Assembly (NCBI GenBank): GCA_045652445.1
Contig: JAZRUJ010000023.1
Coordinates: 1-38,520 of the forward strand
DNA from: RGIG995 sp045652445
GTDB taxonomy: Bacteria > Bacillota > Clostridia > Oscillospirales > UBA644
DNA length: 38,520 bases
Direction: 5' to 3'
The notes under the pieces were generated by a model. It had not been told where the DNA came from. It was given only the letters and a program-made list of their open reading frames with translations, and did not search any database. This document shows, piece after piece, positions 17,055-24,454 of this stretch. Position 1 is the stretch's first letter; each line of letters opens with the position of its first letter. A program made the translations under genes and the position numbers.

Positions 17055-17086
17055 AAAAGGAGAGTCGAAAGACTCTCCTTTTTTGT
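17055..17086 (+). terminator. Rho-independent terminator of the sugar-uptake operon
   Basis: Twelve-base stem AAAAGGAGAGTC / GACTCTCCTTTT with a GAAA tetraloop and a T run. It converges with the minus-strand terminator just downstream. Confidence 0.93.
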
Positions 17087-17088
17087 GC

Positions 17089-17122
17089 AAAAAAAGAACC
17101 CCACCAAAAAGTCGGGTTCTTT
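17089..17122 (-). terminator. Rho-independent terminator after the SLOG-family gene
   Basis: Reading the minus strand, AAAGAACCC (17122-17114) pairs with GGGTTCTTT (17101-17093) across a 12-base loop, followed by a T run. It lies just after the stop of the minus-strand gene. Confidence 0.8.
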
Positions 17123-17126
17123 ACTG

Positions 17127-17717
17127 TTAAAATAACGTAGGTTCTTCGGCGGGTTGGGGGAGAGGGGAATCTGATTTCTTTAAAATCTGGGGAAGCATCG
17201 GCGACAAAATACGGATTTCAATTCCTTTTTCGTGAGCCATTAAAACGGTGTTTTTCGTTCCGCCGCTTTTGCCGTCATAGACGGCAATCAAAAGATTTGC
17301 CCGTTGTATCATCGCCCGGTTTCGCCGTTCCATGCAATCGGGCAGATATTGGGAGGAGGTGACCGTCACCGAATCGCAGGCGTTCAGAATTTCTCGATAT
17401 TGCCGGCGGGATTTTGCACTCCAGCGGGCGTCCTGTCCCGGAAAGGGAAGATAGGCGTGGAGATGGACGGGTTTAATGCCGTTTAACGTTTCTTTTACTT
17501 CCAATACGGTTTGTGCCGCCCAGGTGTCAGTACCTAACGCCATGCCGCACACAAAGTCGGTACACCCCTGTTGCACAGCGGTGTAGATTTCGTCTTTCAA
17601 CCGCATTTTTAACACTTCACAGGCAGGGTCGGTTTCGGAAAAAGGCAATTTGGAGGGACGGTAGCCGGAAAAGGCACAAACTTTGCCTTCCGCTTCCCAT
17701 AGAACATTCTTTTCCAT
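17127..17717 (-). CDS. SLOG / DUF1273 (YpsA-like) family protein
   Basis: 196-residue single-domain Rossmann-like protein of the SLOG superfamily, whose members bind nucleotide-like ligands; the cellular role of the DUF1273 branch is not settled. Visible features are the N-terminal FSGYRPSKL strand-loop, the GCTDFVCGMALGTDTWAA segment with its glycine-rich turn, the second-half YLPDCMERRNRAMI helix and the ANLLIAVYDGKSGGTKNT loop. I set the start at ATG 17717. GGGAGGGG lies five bases upstream, whereas a longer reading from an upstream TTG would put that ribosome site inside the coding region. It has its own consensus promoter, divergent from mrp. Confidence 0.83.
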   Translation of the reverse strand: MEKNVLWEAEGKVCAFSGYRPSKLPFSETDPACEVLKMRLKDEIYTAVQQGCTDFVCGMALGTDTWAAQTVLEVKETLNGIKPVHLHAYLPFPGQDARWSAKSRRQYREILNACDSVTVTSSQYLPDCMERRNRAMIQRANLLIAVYDGKSGGTKNTVLMAHEKGIEIRILSPMLPQILKKSDSPLPQPAEEPTLF

Positions 17718-17743
17718 CCGCACCCCTCCCTTCAATTTTTTTC

Positions 17744-17772
17744 ATTGTATCACAAATCGAGTATCGTGTCAA
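17744..17772 (-). promoter_or_regulatory. Promoter for the SLOG-family gene
   Basis: Minus strand TTGACA (17772-17767), 17-base spacer, TACAAT (17749-17744), with extended -10 TG. Its -35 lies inside an 11-base inverted repeat shared with the divergent mrp promoter. Confidence 0.85.
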
Positions 17773-17818
17773 GGGAAATTTGACGAATCTTTTGTAATTT
17801 TACATCTTTTCCCTTGAC
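17768..17818. repeat. 11-base inverted repeat spanning two divergent -35 elements
   Basis: GTCAAGGGAAA at 17768-17778 and its exact reverse complement TTTCCCTTGAC at 17808-17818. Each arm contains most of a -35 box of one of the two divergent promoters. Arm centres are 40 bases apart, about four helical turns. Confidence 0.6.
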
Positions 17819-17842
17819 TTTTTTGCCTTAGTGTGGTATCAT
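17814..17842 (+). promoter_or_regulatory. Promoter for mrp
   Basis: TTGACT (17814-17819), 17-base spacer, TATCAT (17837-17842), with TG before the -10. It lies about 40 bases upstream of the ATG at 17883. Confidence 0.75.
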
Positions 17843-17882
17843 AATCAGTAGAATACCAATATTCCCAAGGAGGATGAATCTT

Positions 17883-18695
17883 ATGGGTTGCACGCATGAT
17901 TGCAAAACCTGTGGGCAGAACTGCGGCGGGGCAGAAAGCCTCAAAGCCAAGCCCCACGATATGAGTAATGTAAAAAAAGTGATCGCGGTCGTCAGCGGAA
18001 AAGGTGGCGTCGGAAAATCTTCCGTCAGTGCTATGCTCGCCGTTTTGATGAACCGGAAAGGTTATAAAACTGCCATTCTTGACGCGGATATTACCGGTCC
18101 TTCCATTCCCCGTCTGTTCGGGTTGAAAGAATCTTTGACCGGAGATGAACTGGGCATGTATCCCGCCCGGACCAAGACCGGAATTTCGGTGGTTTCCACC
18201 AATCTTCTTCTTCCCGATGAAACAACGCCCGTCATTTGGCGTGGGGCTGTCATTGCCGGGACGGTAACCCAGTTCTGGACGGACACCGTTTGGGGCGACG
18301 TGGACTATATGTTCGTGGATATGCCTCCGGGAACCGGCGACGTTCCCTTGACGGTCTTCCAATCTCTTCCTGTGGACGGCATCGTCATCGTTACCTCTCC
18401 TCAGGATCTGGTTTCCATGATCGTTGCCAAAGCGGTGAACATGGCAAACAAAATGAACGTTCCCATTCTTGGGCTGATTGAAAACTACAGTTATCTTTCT
18501 TGCCCCGATTGCGGAAAGAAAATTGAACTGTTCGGCGAAAGCCACATTGATAAGGTCAGCGAAGAGTATTCTCTGCCCGTTCTTGCTAAAATTCCCCTGG
18601 ACCCCGACTTTGCCCGTCAATGCGACAGCGGTTTGGTGGAATTGTTTGAGGGCGATTCTTTGGACAGGGCGTCTGATCTTTTGGAAAAAATCTAA
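17883..18695 (+). CDS. mrp: Mrp/NBP35-family P-loop ATPase, iron-sulfur cluster carrier
   Basis: Cytosolic ATPase of 270 residues thought to carry and transfer Fe-S clusters. The N-terminus has four cysteines, C3, C7, C10 and C14 (C-x3-C-x2-C-x3-C), as in clostridial Mrp proteins. The deviant Walker A GKGGVGKS is at 39-46 (both lysines present), the switch region DADITGPS follows, then DMPPGTGD. The dimer-interface CxxC is C207-x-x-C210 (SCPDCGKK). I chose ATG 17883 over the in-frame ATG 17874 because AAGGAGG at 17867-17873 directly abuts the earlier ATG and sits nine bases before the later one. A hairpin with a short T run follows the stop. Confidence 0.92.
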   Translation: MGCTHDCKTCGQNCGGAESLKAKPHDMSNVKKVIAVVSGKGGVGKSSVSAMLAVLMNRKGYKTAILDADITGPSIPRLFGLKESLTGDELGMYPARTKTGISVVSTNLLLPDETTPVIWRGAVIAGTVTQFWTDTVWGDVDYMFVDMPPGTGDVPLTVFQSLPVDGIVIVTSPQDLVSMIVAKAVNMANKMNVPILGLIENYSYLSCPDCGKKIELFGESHIDKVSEEYSLPVLAKIPLDPDFARQCDSGLVELFEGDSLDRASDLLEKI

Positions 18696-18701
18696 CCGGA
18701 C

Positions 18702-18727
18702 AAAGGGGAGCGTCTTGCTCCCCTTTT
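18702..18727 (+). terminator. Hairpin-T terminator or attenuator between mrp and the HAD gene
   Basis: AAAGGGGAGC-GTCTT-GCTCCCCTTTT. The stem is strong but the T run is only four bases, and the next gene's ribosome site starts four bases later with no room for a promoter. Read-through is therefore likely. Confidence 0.65.
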
Positions 18728-18742
18728 CAAAAAGGAGTCGCT

Positions 18743-19513
18743 ATGGCTTGGTATGACGTAGTGTCGGTATTTGCATTGCTTTTGACCTTGGTTTCGGGAA
18801 TTGTTTTGACCCTGAAAACCGCTGTCATCCGACCGAAGATGAAAGCCTTGCTTTTGGATGCGGACGGAACGCTTCTGGATTTTGACCGTTCCGAGAAAGC
18901 GGCTTTGCAAGAGACCTTTGAAACCCTGGGGCTGACCTTTGACGACGAGGCTTATTCGGTATATCACCGAAACAACGACGCTTGTTGGAAAGCCTTGGAA
19001 CGGGGGGAGATTACCCGGGATGAGTTAAAAGTCCGTCGGTATCGGCTGACCTTTGACGAATTGGGTTTGGATTCCGACCCTGCCCTTGCCACCAAAACCT
19101 ACGAGGCAATTTTGGGCAAGTACGCCTTCCCTTTCCCCGGTGCGGAATCGGTTTGTGAAAGGCTGGGCAAAAAATACGATCTGTACATCGTTACCAACGG
19201 GTTAAAGCACGTGCAGACTTCCCGGATGTTGCGGACGAAGATTCCCGAATTTGTGAAAGGGATTTACATTTCGGAAGACGTGGGATATGCAAAACCGGCA
19301 CCGGAGTTCTTTGACCGGGTTTTTGCCGATCATCCCCAGTTGAACCGGCGTCAAACCATGATTGTGGGGGATTCGCTGACTGGAGATATGCAAGGGGGAA
19401 TCAATGCCGGGATTTGGACCTGTTGGGTCAACCGGACCGGAGAAATCCGCCCTGAAGATTTACCCATTGATCTGGAAATCGACGATATTACAAAATTGGA
19501 AAAGGTGCTTTAA
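18743..19513 (+). CDS. HAD-superfamily phosphatase (YjjG-like) with N-terminal membrane segment
   Basis: 256 residues. The HAD core begins near residue 33: motif I LLLDADGTLLDF with the nucleophile and acid Asp39/Asp41, motif II IVTNG, and the motif III lysine and motif IV acidic loop near IVGDSLTGDMQGG. It resembles YjjG/PhnX-like noncanonical nucleotidases, which dephosphorylate small phosphorylated metabolites. Unusually, the best start (ATG 18743 after AAAGGAG) adds about 32 residues with a hydrophobic stretch (residues 5-24) that should span the membrane. The alternative ATG at 18839 matches usual HAD length but lacks a ribosome site. One base separates it from the reductase gene. Confidence 0.85.
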   Translation: MAWYDVVSVFALLLTLVSGIVLTLKTAVIRPKMKALLLDADGTLLDFDRSEKAALQETFETLGLTFDDEAYSVYHRNNDACWKALERGEITRDELKVRRYRLTFDELGLDSDPALATKTYEAILGKYAFPFPGAESVCERLGKKYDLYIVTNGLKHVQTSRMLRTKIPEFVKGIYISEDVGYAKPAPEFFDRVFADHPQLNRRQTMIVGDSLTGDMQGGINAGIWTCWVNRTGEIRPEDLPIDLEIDDITKLEKVL

Positions 19514-19514
19514 G

Positions 19515-20219
19515 ATGAGAACCGTTTTAATTACCGGCGGAAGCCGTGGAATCGGAGCCGCTTGCGTTCGCCGTTTTGCGGCGGCGGGAGATTCGGTATA
19601 TTTTTGCTACCGGGCAAAGGATAGGGCTGCGGAAGAATTGTCCCGTCAAACGGGGGCGGTTGCGGTGAAATGCGACGTTTCCCAAAAAGACGCCGTGGCA
19701 AAGATGTTTCAAACTCTCCCCAAGATGGACGTGCTTGTGAACAACGCTGGAATCTCCGGTTTTTCGTTGTTTCAGGATTTGACCGAAGAACAATGGGAAA
19801 CCATGATGCAGACCCATTTAGGGGGTACGTTCCGTTGTTCCAAGGGGGTGTTGCCCGGCATGATTGCACAAAAAAGCGGTTGCATTGTTAATATTTCGTC
19901 CATGTGGGGGCAGGTGGGTGCTTCTTGCGAAACCGCCTATTCCGCCGCAAAAGCGGGGATTATCGGGCTGACCAAAGCTTTGGCAAAGGAAGTGGGTCCT
20001 TCCGGGATTCGGGTCAACTGCGTGGCTCCCGGAGTGATCGACACGGACATGAACGCCGCTCTTACCCAAGAATCTTTTAAGGAATTGGCAGAAGAAACGC
20101 CGTTGAATCGCATTGGTACTGCCGAAGAAGTGGCAAACGTGGTTTATTGGTTGACCACTCCTGACGCCGGATTTATTACCGGACAGGTGATTTCTCCTAA
20201 CGGCGGATTGATTGTTTAA
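19515..20219 (+). CDS. Short-chain dehydrogenase/reductase (FabG-like; possibly EF-P 5-aminopentanone reductase)
   Basis: Classical SDR of 234 residues: NAD(P)-binding TGGSRGIG at 7-14, NNAG at 76-79 and the catalytic triad Ser129, Tyr142, Lys146 (SAYSAAKAG region), then the PG motif APGVIDTDM. Length and gene type fit either 3-oxoacyl-ACP reductase or the YmfI-type enzyme that reduces the modification on elongation factor P. No fatty-acid synthesis gene is adjacent, so I leave the substrate open. The start is ATG 19515 with AAAGGTG upstream; a longer in-frame reading would overlap the HAD gene by 100 bases and add no SDR sequence. It ends at a bidirectional terminator. Confidence 0.88.
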   Translation: MRTVLITGGSRGIGAACVRRFAAAGDSVYFCYRAKDRAAEELSRQTGAVAVKCDVSQKDAVAKMFQTLPKMDVLVNNAGISGFSLFQDLTEEQWETMMQTHLGGTFRCSKGVLPGMIAQKSGCIVNISSMWGQVGASCETAYSAAKAGIIGLTKALAKEVGPSGIRVNCVAPGVIDTDMNAALTQESFKELAEETPLNRIGTAEEVANVVYWLTTPDAGFITGQVISPNGGLIV

Positions 20220-20222
20220 TTG

Positions 20223-20266
20223 CAAAAAAAATAAGGTGCTGACGATTTTGTCAGCACCGTTTTTTT
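20223..20266. terminator. Bidirectional terminator between convergent genes
   Basis: Perfect nine-base stem GGTGCTGAC / GTCAGCACC with loop GATTTT, flanked by a T run on the plus side and an A run (T run on the minus strand) on the other. It serves both the reductase gene and the minus-strand serine dehydratase gene. Confidence 0.92.
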
Positions 20267-20267
20267 G

Positions 20268-21698
20268 TTAATGAATCCGAATTTTTGCAAGACCGCCTTC
20301 CGACGTTTCCCGGTAGCGGTGGTGCAGATCTCTGCCCGTGTCTCGCATGGTGACGATGACTTTATCCAGAGAGATTTTCCGGGTATCGCTCAAGAACGAC
20401 GACAGATTTACCGCGTTAATGGCACGCATGGCAGCTACGGCATTTCGTTCAATACAGGGAATCTGCACAAGCCCGCAAATGGGGTCACAGGTCAGTCCCA
20501 AATGGTGTTCGATGGCGATTTCCGCGGAATATTCAATCTTGTCCAGAGACAGGTCGAGAAGTTCCGCCAAGGACGCCGCCGCCATGGCACAGGCAGAACC
20601 CACTTCCGCTTGACAGCCGCATTCCGCACCGGAAATAGAAGCGTTGGTCTTAATCAAATTCCCAATCAAGCCTCCCGTTGCCAAGGCACGGCAGATTTCT
20701 TCGTCGGTATATCCGCCTTTCTTTTGGTGGAAATACATCACCGCCGGAACGACCCCTGCAGCTCCGCAGGTGGGGGCGGTAACGATAGAACCGCCGCAGG
20801 CGTTTTGTTCGCCCACCGCAAAGGCGTAAGCGGAAATGAGCCGGTTGGTTTTTGTTTCTGCCGTTTCGTCTACGTGTTGCAGATTGTAAAGATGCTTTGC
20901 CTTTTTATGGACGTTCAATCCTCCGGGCAAAATTCCGTCGTCTTCCAACCCGGCGGCGATGGAACGTTTCATGGCTTTCCAAATGGTGTGAAGATGTTCC
21001 CGGAAGGAGTCTCCTTCCACTTGATATACGTATTCCCAAAGGCGAAGCCCTTCTTTTTTACAGTAGGCGGCAATCTCGTTAAAAGAATTTAAGTCGTATA
21101 CGTGTACCCGTTCCGCTTCTGCCTCTCCTTCGAAGCGAATGGCACCGCCTCCCACGCTGAACACCCGGGTTCGGGCAAGTTCTTTGCCGTTTTCATAGGC
21201 AACCATGTCCATGGTGTTGGGGTGGGGCAGGTTCCCGGTGGTCATATCCCAAACAATTTCACAGGGAATGGGAGCAAGGGTCTTGAGAATGACCCGGTCG
21301 GTTCCGTGTCCTTCCCCGGTCTTGGACAGAGAGCCGTACAGAGTAACGACGAATCGGTCGGCGGTGGGGTGGGCGTTCTTAAAAATCATACAAGCCTTTT
21401 CCGGTCCCATGGTGTGGGAGGAGGAGGGCCCGGAGCCGATTTTATACAGTTCGGTCAGAGATTCCATGCCCGGTTTTTTTTCAGCGGATTCTTCTTCTCC
21501 GTAGAACAATTCTTCCACCGGAATCCCAAACCGTTGTGCCAGGGTCAACGCCTGGGGAACCGAGGGAAGCTTTTCCCCCGTTTCCCATTGTGAAACGGTG
21601 CGAGGAGAGACTTCCAGGGCTTGAGCGATGGCTTTTTGCGTTAGTCCTTCCTTCTTCCGAAAGGTTTTGAATTTTTGAGAAAAACACAACGATTTCAT
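20268..21698 (-). CDS. sdaA: XRE helix-turn-helix domain fused to iron-sulfur L-serine dehydratase
   Basis: 476 residues in one open frame. Residues 5-65 are an XRE/Cro-type helix-turn-helix (GLTQKAIAQALEVSPRTVSQ, then WETGEKLPS), followed by a short Glu/Lys linker. From about 78 to the end it is a single-chain L-serine ammonia-lyase, which converts serine to pyruvate and ammonia with a [4Fe-4S] cluster. Landmarks are GSGPSSSHTMGP at 88-99, TAPTCGAAG, Cys360 and Cys362 in GAECGC, and the later CDPICG. The C-terminal residue is His, not the Cys seen at the tail of well-studied single-chain enzymes. No ribosome site precedes the internal Met78, so the fusion is probably translated whole. AAGGAG lies before ATG 21698. 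Third gene of the pepD-pepT operon. Confidence 0.9.
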   Translation of the reverse strand: MKSLCFSQKFKTFRKKEGLTQKAIAQALEVSPRTVSQWETGEKLPSVPQALTLAQRFGIPVEELFYGEEESAEKKPGMESLTELYKIGSGPSSSHTMGPEKACMIFKNAHPTADRFVVTLYGSLSKTGEGHGTDRVILKTLAPIPCEIVWDMTTGNLPHPNTMDMVAYENGKELARTRVFSVGGGAIRFEGEAEAERVHVYDLNSFNEIAAYCKKEGLRLWEYVYQVEGDSFREHLHTIWKAMKRSIAAGLEDDGILPGGLNVHKKAKHLYNLQHVDETAETKTNRLISAYAFAVGEQNACGGSIVTAPTCGAAGVVPAVMYFHQKKGGYTDEEICRALATGGLIGNLIKTNASISGAECGCQAEVGSACAMAAASLAELLDLSLDKIEYSAEIAIEHHLGLTCDPICGLVQIPCIERNAVAAMRAINAVNLSSFLSDTRKISLDKVIVTMRDTGRDLHHRYRETSEGGLAKIRIH

Positions 21699-21709
21699 GG
21701 TCGTTCTCC

Positions 21710-22912
21710 TTATACTTTGGTCAGTTCCACGAGAAGATAAACCATCTTTTCCATGGACGACACGGGAATAAATTCGTGAACGGAATGAAAATTATATCCT
21801 CCGGTGCAAAGGTTGGGACAGGGAAGTCCTTCGTAAGAGAGCCGGGCTCCGTCCGTTCCGCCGCGAATGGGGACCACGTTGGGGGTAATGCCCAGCCGTT
21901 CCATGGCGGATTTGGCGTTTTCAATCAAGTCCATGTGGTCTGCAAGTTTTTCTTTCATGTTGTAATAACTGTCTTTGACCGTGGCGACGAAGGTTCCTTG
22001 ACCGTAAACGGAATTCAGGTATGCGGTGAGATTTTGGATAAATTCCTTCCGCTGTTCAAAAAGGTTTCGGTCATGGTCTCGGATAATATAATTCAGTTTT
22101 GCGTAACTTTCGTCCCCTTGCATGTCGCACAGGTGGTAGAATCCCTCGTATCCTTCCGTGTGGGCGGGGGTTTCTGCGGGGGGAAGTTTGGAAATGAATT
22201 CCGCCGCCAACAAGGATGCGTTTTTCATCTTGTTTTTTGCCGAACCGGGGTGAATGTTTACGCCGAAAATTTCAATTTTTGCCGAGGCGGCGTTGAAGTT
22301 TTCGTACTCGATTTCTCCCAATTCCCCTCCGTCTACGGTGTAGGCAACTTTTGCGGGAAATCCTTGAACGTCAAACTTATCCGCCCCTCTGCCGATTTCT
22401 TCGTCAGGGGTAAAGCAAACGGCAATTCCCCGATGGGCAATTTGGGGATTTTGGGTCAAATAATCACAGGCGGCAATAATTTCCGCAACGCCAGCCTTAT
22501 CATCTGCCCCCAAAAGGGTGGTTCCGTCGGTGACAATCAATTCTTCTCCCAGATACTTGTCCAAAAAGGGAAACGCATCCTTTGAGAGGGTGGCACCGCC
22601 TAAATTCAAATCGGCCCCCTGGTATACCACCGTTTTTGCCCGGATGTTTTCCCCACTGACCGAGGGGGAGGTATCCATGTGGGCAATCAACCCCAAATAG
22701 TCCGCCGATTCCTGTCCAACCGAGGGAGGAAGCGTTCCGTATACGTAGCCGTATTCGTCCATAAACACGTTGATACAGCCCGCTTGTTTTAATTCTTCCG
22801 ACAAATATTGCCCCAAAACTTTTTGTGCGGGGGTGGAAGGAATGGTTTGGCTGGACTCATCCGAGGGGGTTGCGTAGGAAACATACTTTAAAAAACGTTC
22901 CGTTACGGTCAT
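21710..22912 (-). CDS. pepT: Peptidase T (tripeptide aminopeptidase)
   Basis: Cytosolic di-zinc M20B peptidase, 400 residues, releasing the N-terminal residue from tripeptides. Metal and catalytic residues follow the PepT pattern: His78 and Asp80 in IAHMDTSPS, Asp137 in GADDKAGVAEI, Glu171/Glu172 in TPDEEIGRG, HPGSAKN with its conserved His, and GGTDGARLS towards the C-terminus. Length is typical. The ribosome site AAGGAG overlaps the stop codon of pepD, showing tight coupling, and the serine dehydratase fusion follows after 11 bases. Confidence 0.95.
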   Translation of the reverse strand: MTVTERFLKYVSYATPSDESSQTIPSTPAQKVLGQYLSEELKQAGCINVFMDEYGYVYGTLPPSVGQESADYLGLIAHMDTSPSVSGENIRAKTVVYQGADLNLGGATLSKDAFPFLDKYLGEELIVTDGTTLLGADDKAGVAEIIAACDYLTQNPQIAHRGIAVCFTPDEEIGRGADKFDVQGFPAKVAYTVDGGELGEIEYENFNAASAKIEIFGVNIHPGSAKNKMKNASLLAAEFISKLPPAETPAHTEGYEGFYHLCDMQGDESYAKLNYIIRDHDRNLFEQRKEFIQNLTAYLNSVYGQGTFVATVKDSYYNMKEKLADHMDLIENAKSAMERLGITPNVVPIRGGTDGARLSYEGLPCPNLCTGGYNFHSVHEFIPVSSMEKMVYLLVELTKV

Positions 22913-22922
22913 GGTTTTCTCC

Positions 22923-24338
22923 TTACAGTTCTTTGAGAATGTGGCAAAGGTATTCGTAGGTTCTTTGTACGGAGGGAATGCTCAACTTTTCCCGGGGAGT
23001 GTGAATGTCTCTCATATCCGGACCAAAGGAAACCGCGTCCAAACCGGGAATTTTCTTGCAGAAAAATCCGCATTCCAATCCCGCGTGAATGGCTTCCACC
23101 ACCGGGTCTTTTCCGTACCGTTCCCGGTAGATTCGGGTCATGGTGTCCCGCAAGACCGAGTCTTGTTTGTACTCCCAGGCAGGATAATCTCCCCGGGCGT
23201 CAAAGGAACCGTCAAAGGACGTTGCCACAGAGTGTAGTTTTTGCAGCAACGCTTTCTTTTCTTCCTCTACGGAACTTCGCACGGAAAACGTGGCGGTCAC
23301 GGAATTGGATGTGCTATGCAGTTGTCCCAAGTTTAACGAGGTCTGCACCAATCCCGCAATATCCTTGCTCATGGACTGAATGCCGTTTGGAAGTGCCGTA
23401 AGAAAATCTGCCACACGTTGGGTGGAGGATTCATCAAAGCAGAGGTTGGAATATTCTGCGTCCGAAATTTCAATGACAAGTCCCGGGTCGGTTTCCGGGC
23501 GGTTTTTATTTGCAAAATCATGGGCAAACGCCGTCAGATCTGCCCCCGTTGCGATAACACATTGGCTATGGCTGGGAATGGCGTTGTCTTTTGTTCCTCC
23601 CTCCAAGGAAACCAAGGCGTAGGGGAGAGGCAGTTGTTTCAAAAAATCACCCATCAGCATGTCTGCATTGATGCGGCCTTTGTCGATTTCCACGCCGGAA
23701 TGACCTCCCTGTAATCCGCGGAAAACAATTTTTTTACAGGGCAAGGTGTTTTCGGTTTGGGTCAAAGGTACGGTCAATTCTGCTCTGGCACCTCCGGCAC
23801 AGGATACCGTGAGAACCCCCTCGCATTCCGAGTCGATATTCAATAATAATGTTCCTTGTAAGTCGGAAACGTCAATTCCTTGAGCACCGTACATTCCCGT
23901 TTCTTCATCGGTGGTAAAAACTGCTTCTATAGGGGGGTGGGGTAAGGTGGAGTCTTCCAGGACCGCCAACGCCATGGCGACGGCAATTCCGTCGTCTCCC
24001 CCCAAGGTGGTTCCTTCTGCAAAGATCCATTCTCCGTCGGTCTTCAGGCGAAGTGGGTCTTTGGTAAAATCCAAATCACAGTCCGGATCTTTTTCGCAGA
24101 CCATATCCAAATGCCCTTGAATCATTATCGTGGGGTGGGTTTCATATCCGGCAGAGGCAGGCTTTTTGATGATAACGTTATTCCACTCGTCTTGCCGCAC
24201 CCAAAGGTTCAGGGAATTTGCCACCGATACACAATAATCGCTGATCGCTTTCGTATCTCCCGAGCCATGGGGGATCTGGCAGAGTTTTTCAAAATAATAG
24301 AGTACCCGTTCCGGGGCAAAGGAGTTTTGTATGTCCAT
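22923..24338 (-). CDS. pepD: Aminoacyl-histidine dipeptidase (PepD, M20C)
   Basis: Cytosolic metallo-dipeptidase of 471 residues with broad activity on X-His and other dipeptides. Metal-binding motifs are QGHLDMV (His76, Asp78), GGDDGIA (Asp115), TTDEETGM (Glu145, Glu146) and the later LNIDSECEG. The C-terminal HAGLECG segment is characteristic of PepD. It is the first gene of a three-gene operon with pepT and the serine dehydratase, a peptide-to-pyruvate route. The ATG at 24338 has an AAAGAGAG ribosome site and a consensus promoter about 35 bases upstream. Confidence 0.94.
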   Translation of the reverse strand: MDIQNSFAPERVLYYFEKLCQIPHGSGDTKAISDYCVSVANSLNLWVRQDEWNNVIIKKPASAGYETHPTIMIQGHLDMVCEKDPDCDLDFTKDPLRLKTDGEWIFAEGTTLGGDDGIAVAMALAVLEDSTLPHPPIEAVFTTDEETGMYGAQGIDVSDLQGTLLLNIDSECEGVLTVSCAGGARAELTVPLTQTENTLPCKKIVFRGLQGGHSGVEIDKGRINADMLMGDFLKQLPLPYALVSLEGGTKDNAIPSHSQCVIATGADLTAFAHDFANKNRPETDPGLVIEISDAEYSNLCFDESSTQRVADFLTALPNGIQSMSKDIAGLVQTSLNLGQLHSTSNSVTATFSVRSSVEEEKKALLQKLHSVATSFDGSFDARGDYPAWEYKQDSVLRDTMTRIYRERYGKDPVVEAIHAGLECGFFCKKIPGLDAVSFGPDMRDIHTPREKLSIPSVQRTYEYLCHILKEL

Positions 24339-24372
24339 GGTAAGACTCTCTTTCCAAAAATAATCTCTTTAT

Positions 24373-24401
24373 AGTATATCACATTTTATCAATAATTTCA
24401 A
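24373..24401 (-). promoter_or_regulatory. Promoter of the pepD-pepT-sdaA operon
   Basis: Minus strand TTGAAA (24401-24396), 17-base spacer, TATACT (24378-24373), with extended -10 TG. Confidence 0.82.
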
Positions 24402-24414
24402 TAGGGATTTTTTG

Positions 24415-24447
24415 AAGAAAAAAATCCCCTGCAACAATGCAGAGGAT
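24415..24447 (-). terminator. Rho-independent terminator after trmD
   Basis: Minus strand ATCCTCTGCA-TTGT-TGCAGGGGAT followed by a T run. The stem is ten pairs with one T-G wobble. Confidence 0.88.
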
Positions 24448-24454
24448 TCAAATT

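Noticed and set aside
19404..19514. N-terminal extension of the reductase into the HAD gene
   Set aside because: It would overlap the HAD gene by more than 100 bases in another frame; the SDR fold starts exactly at ATG 19515.
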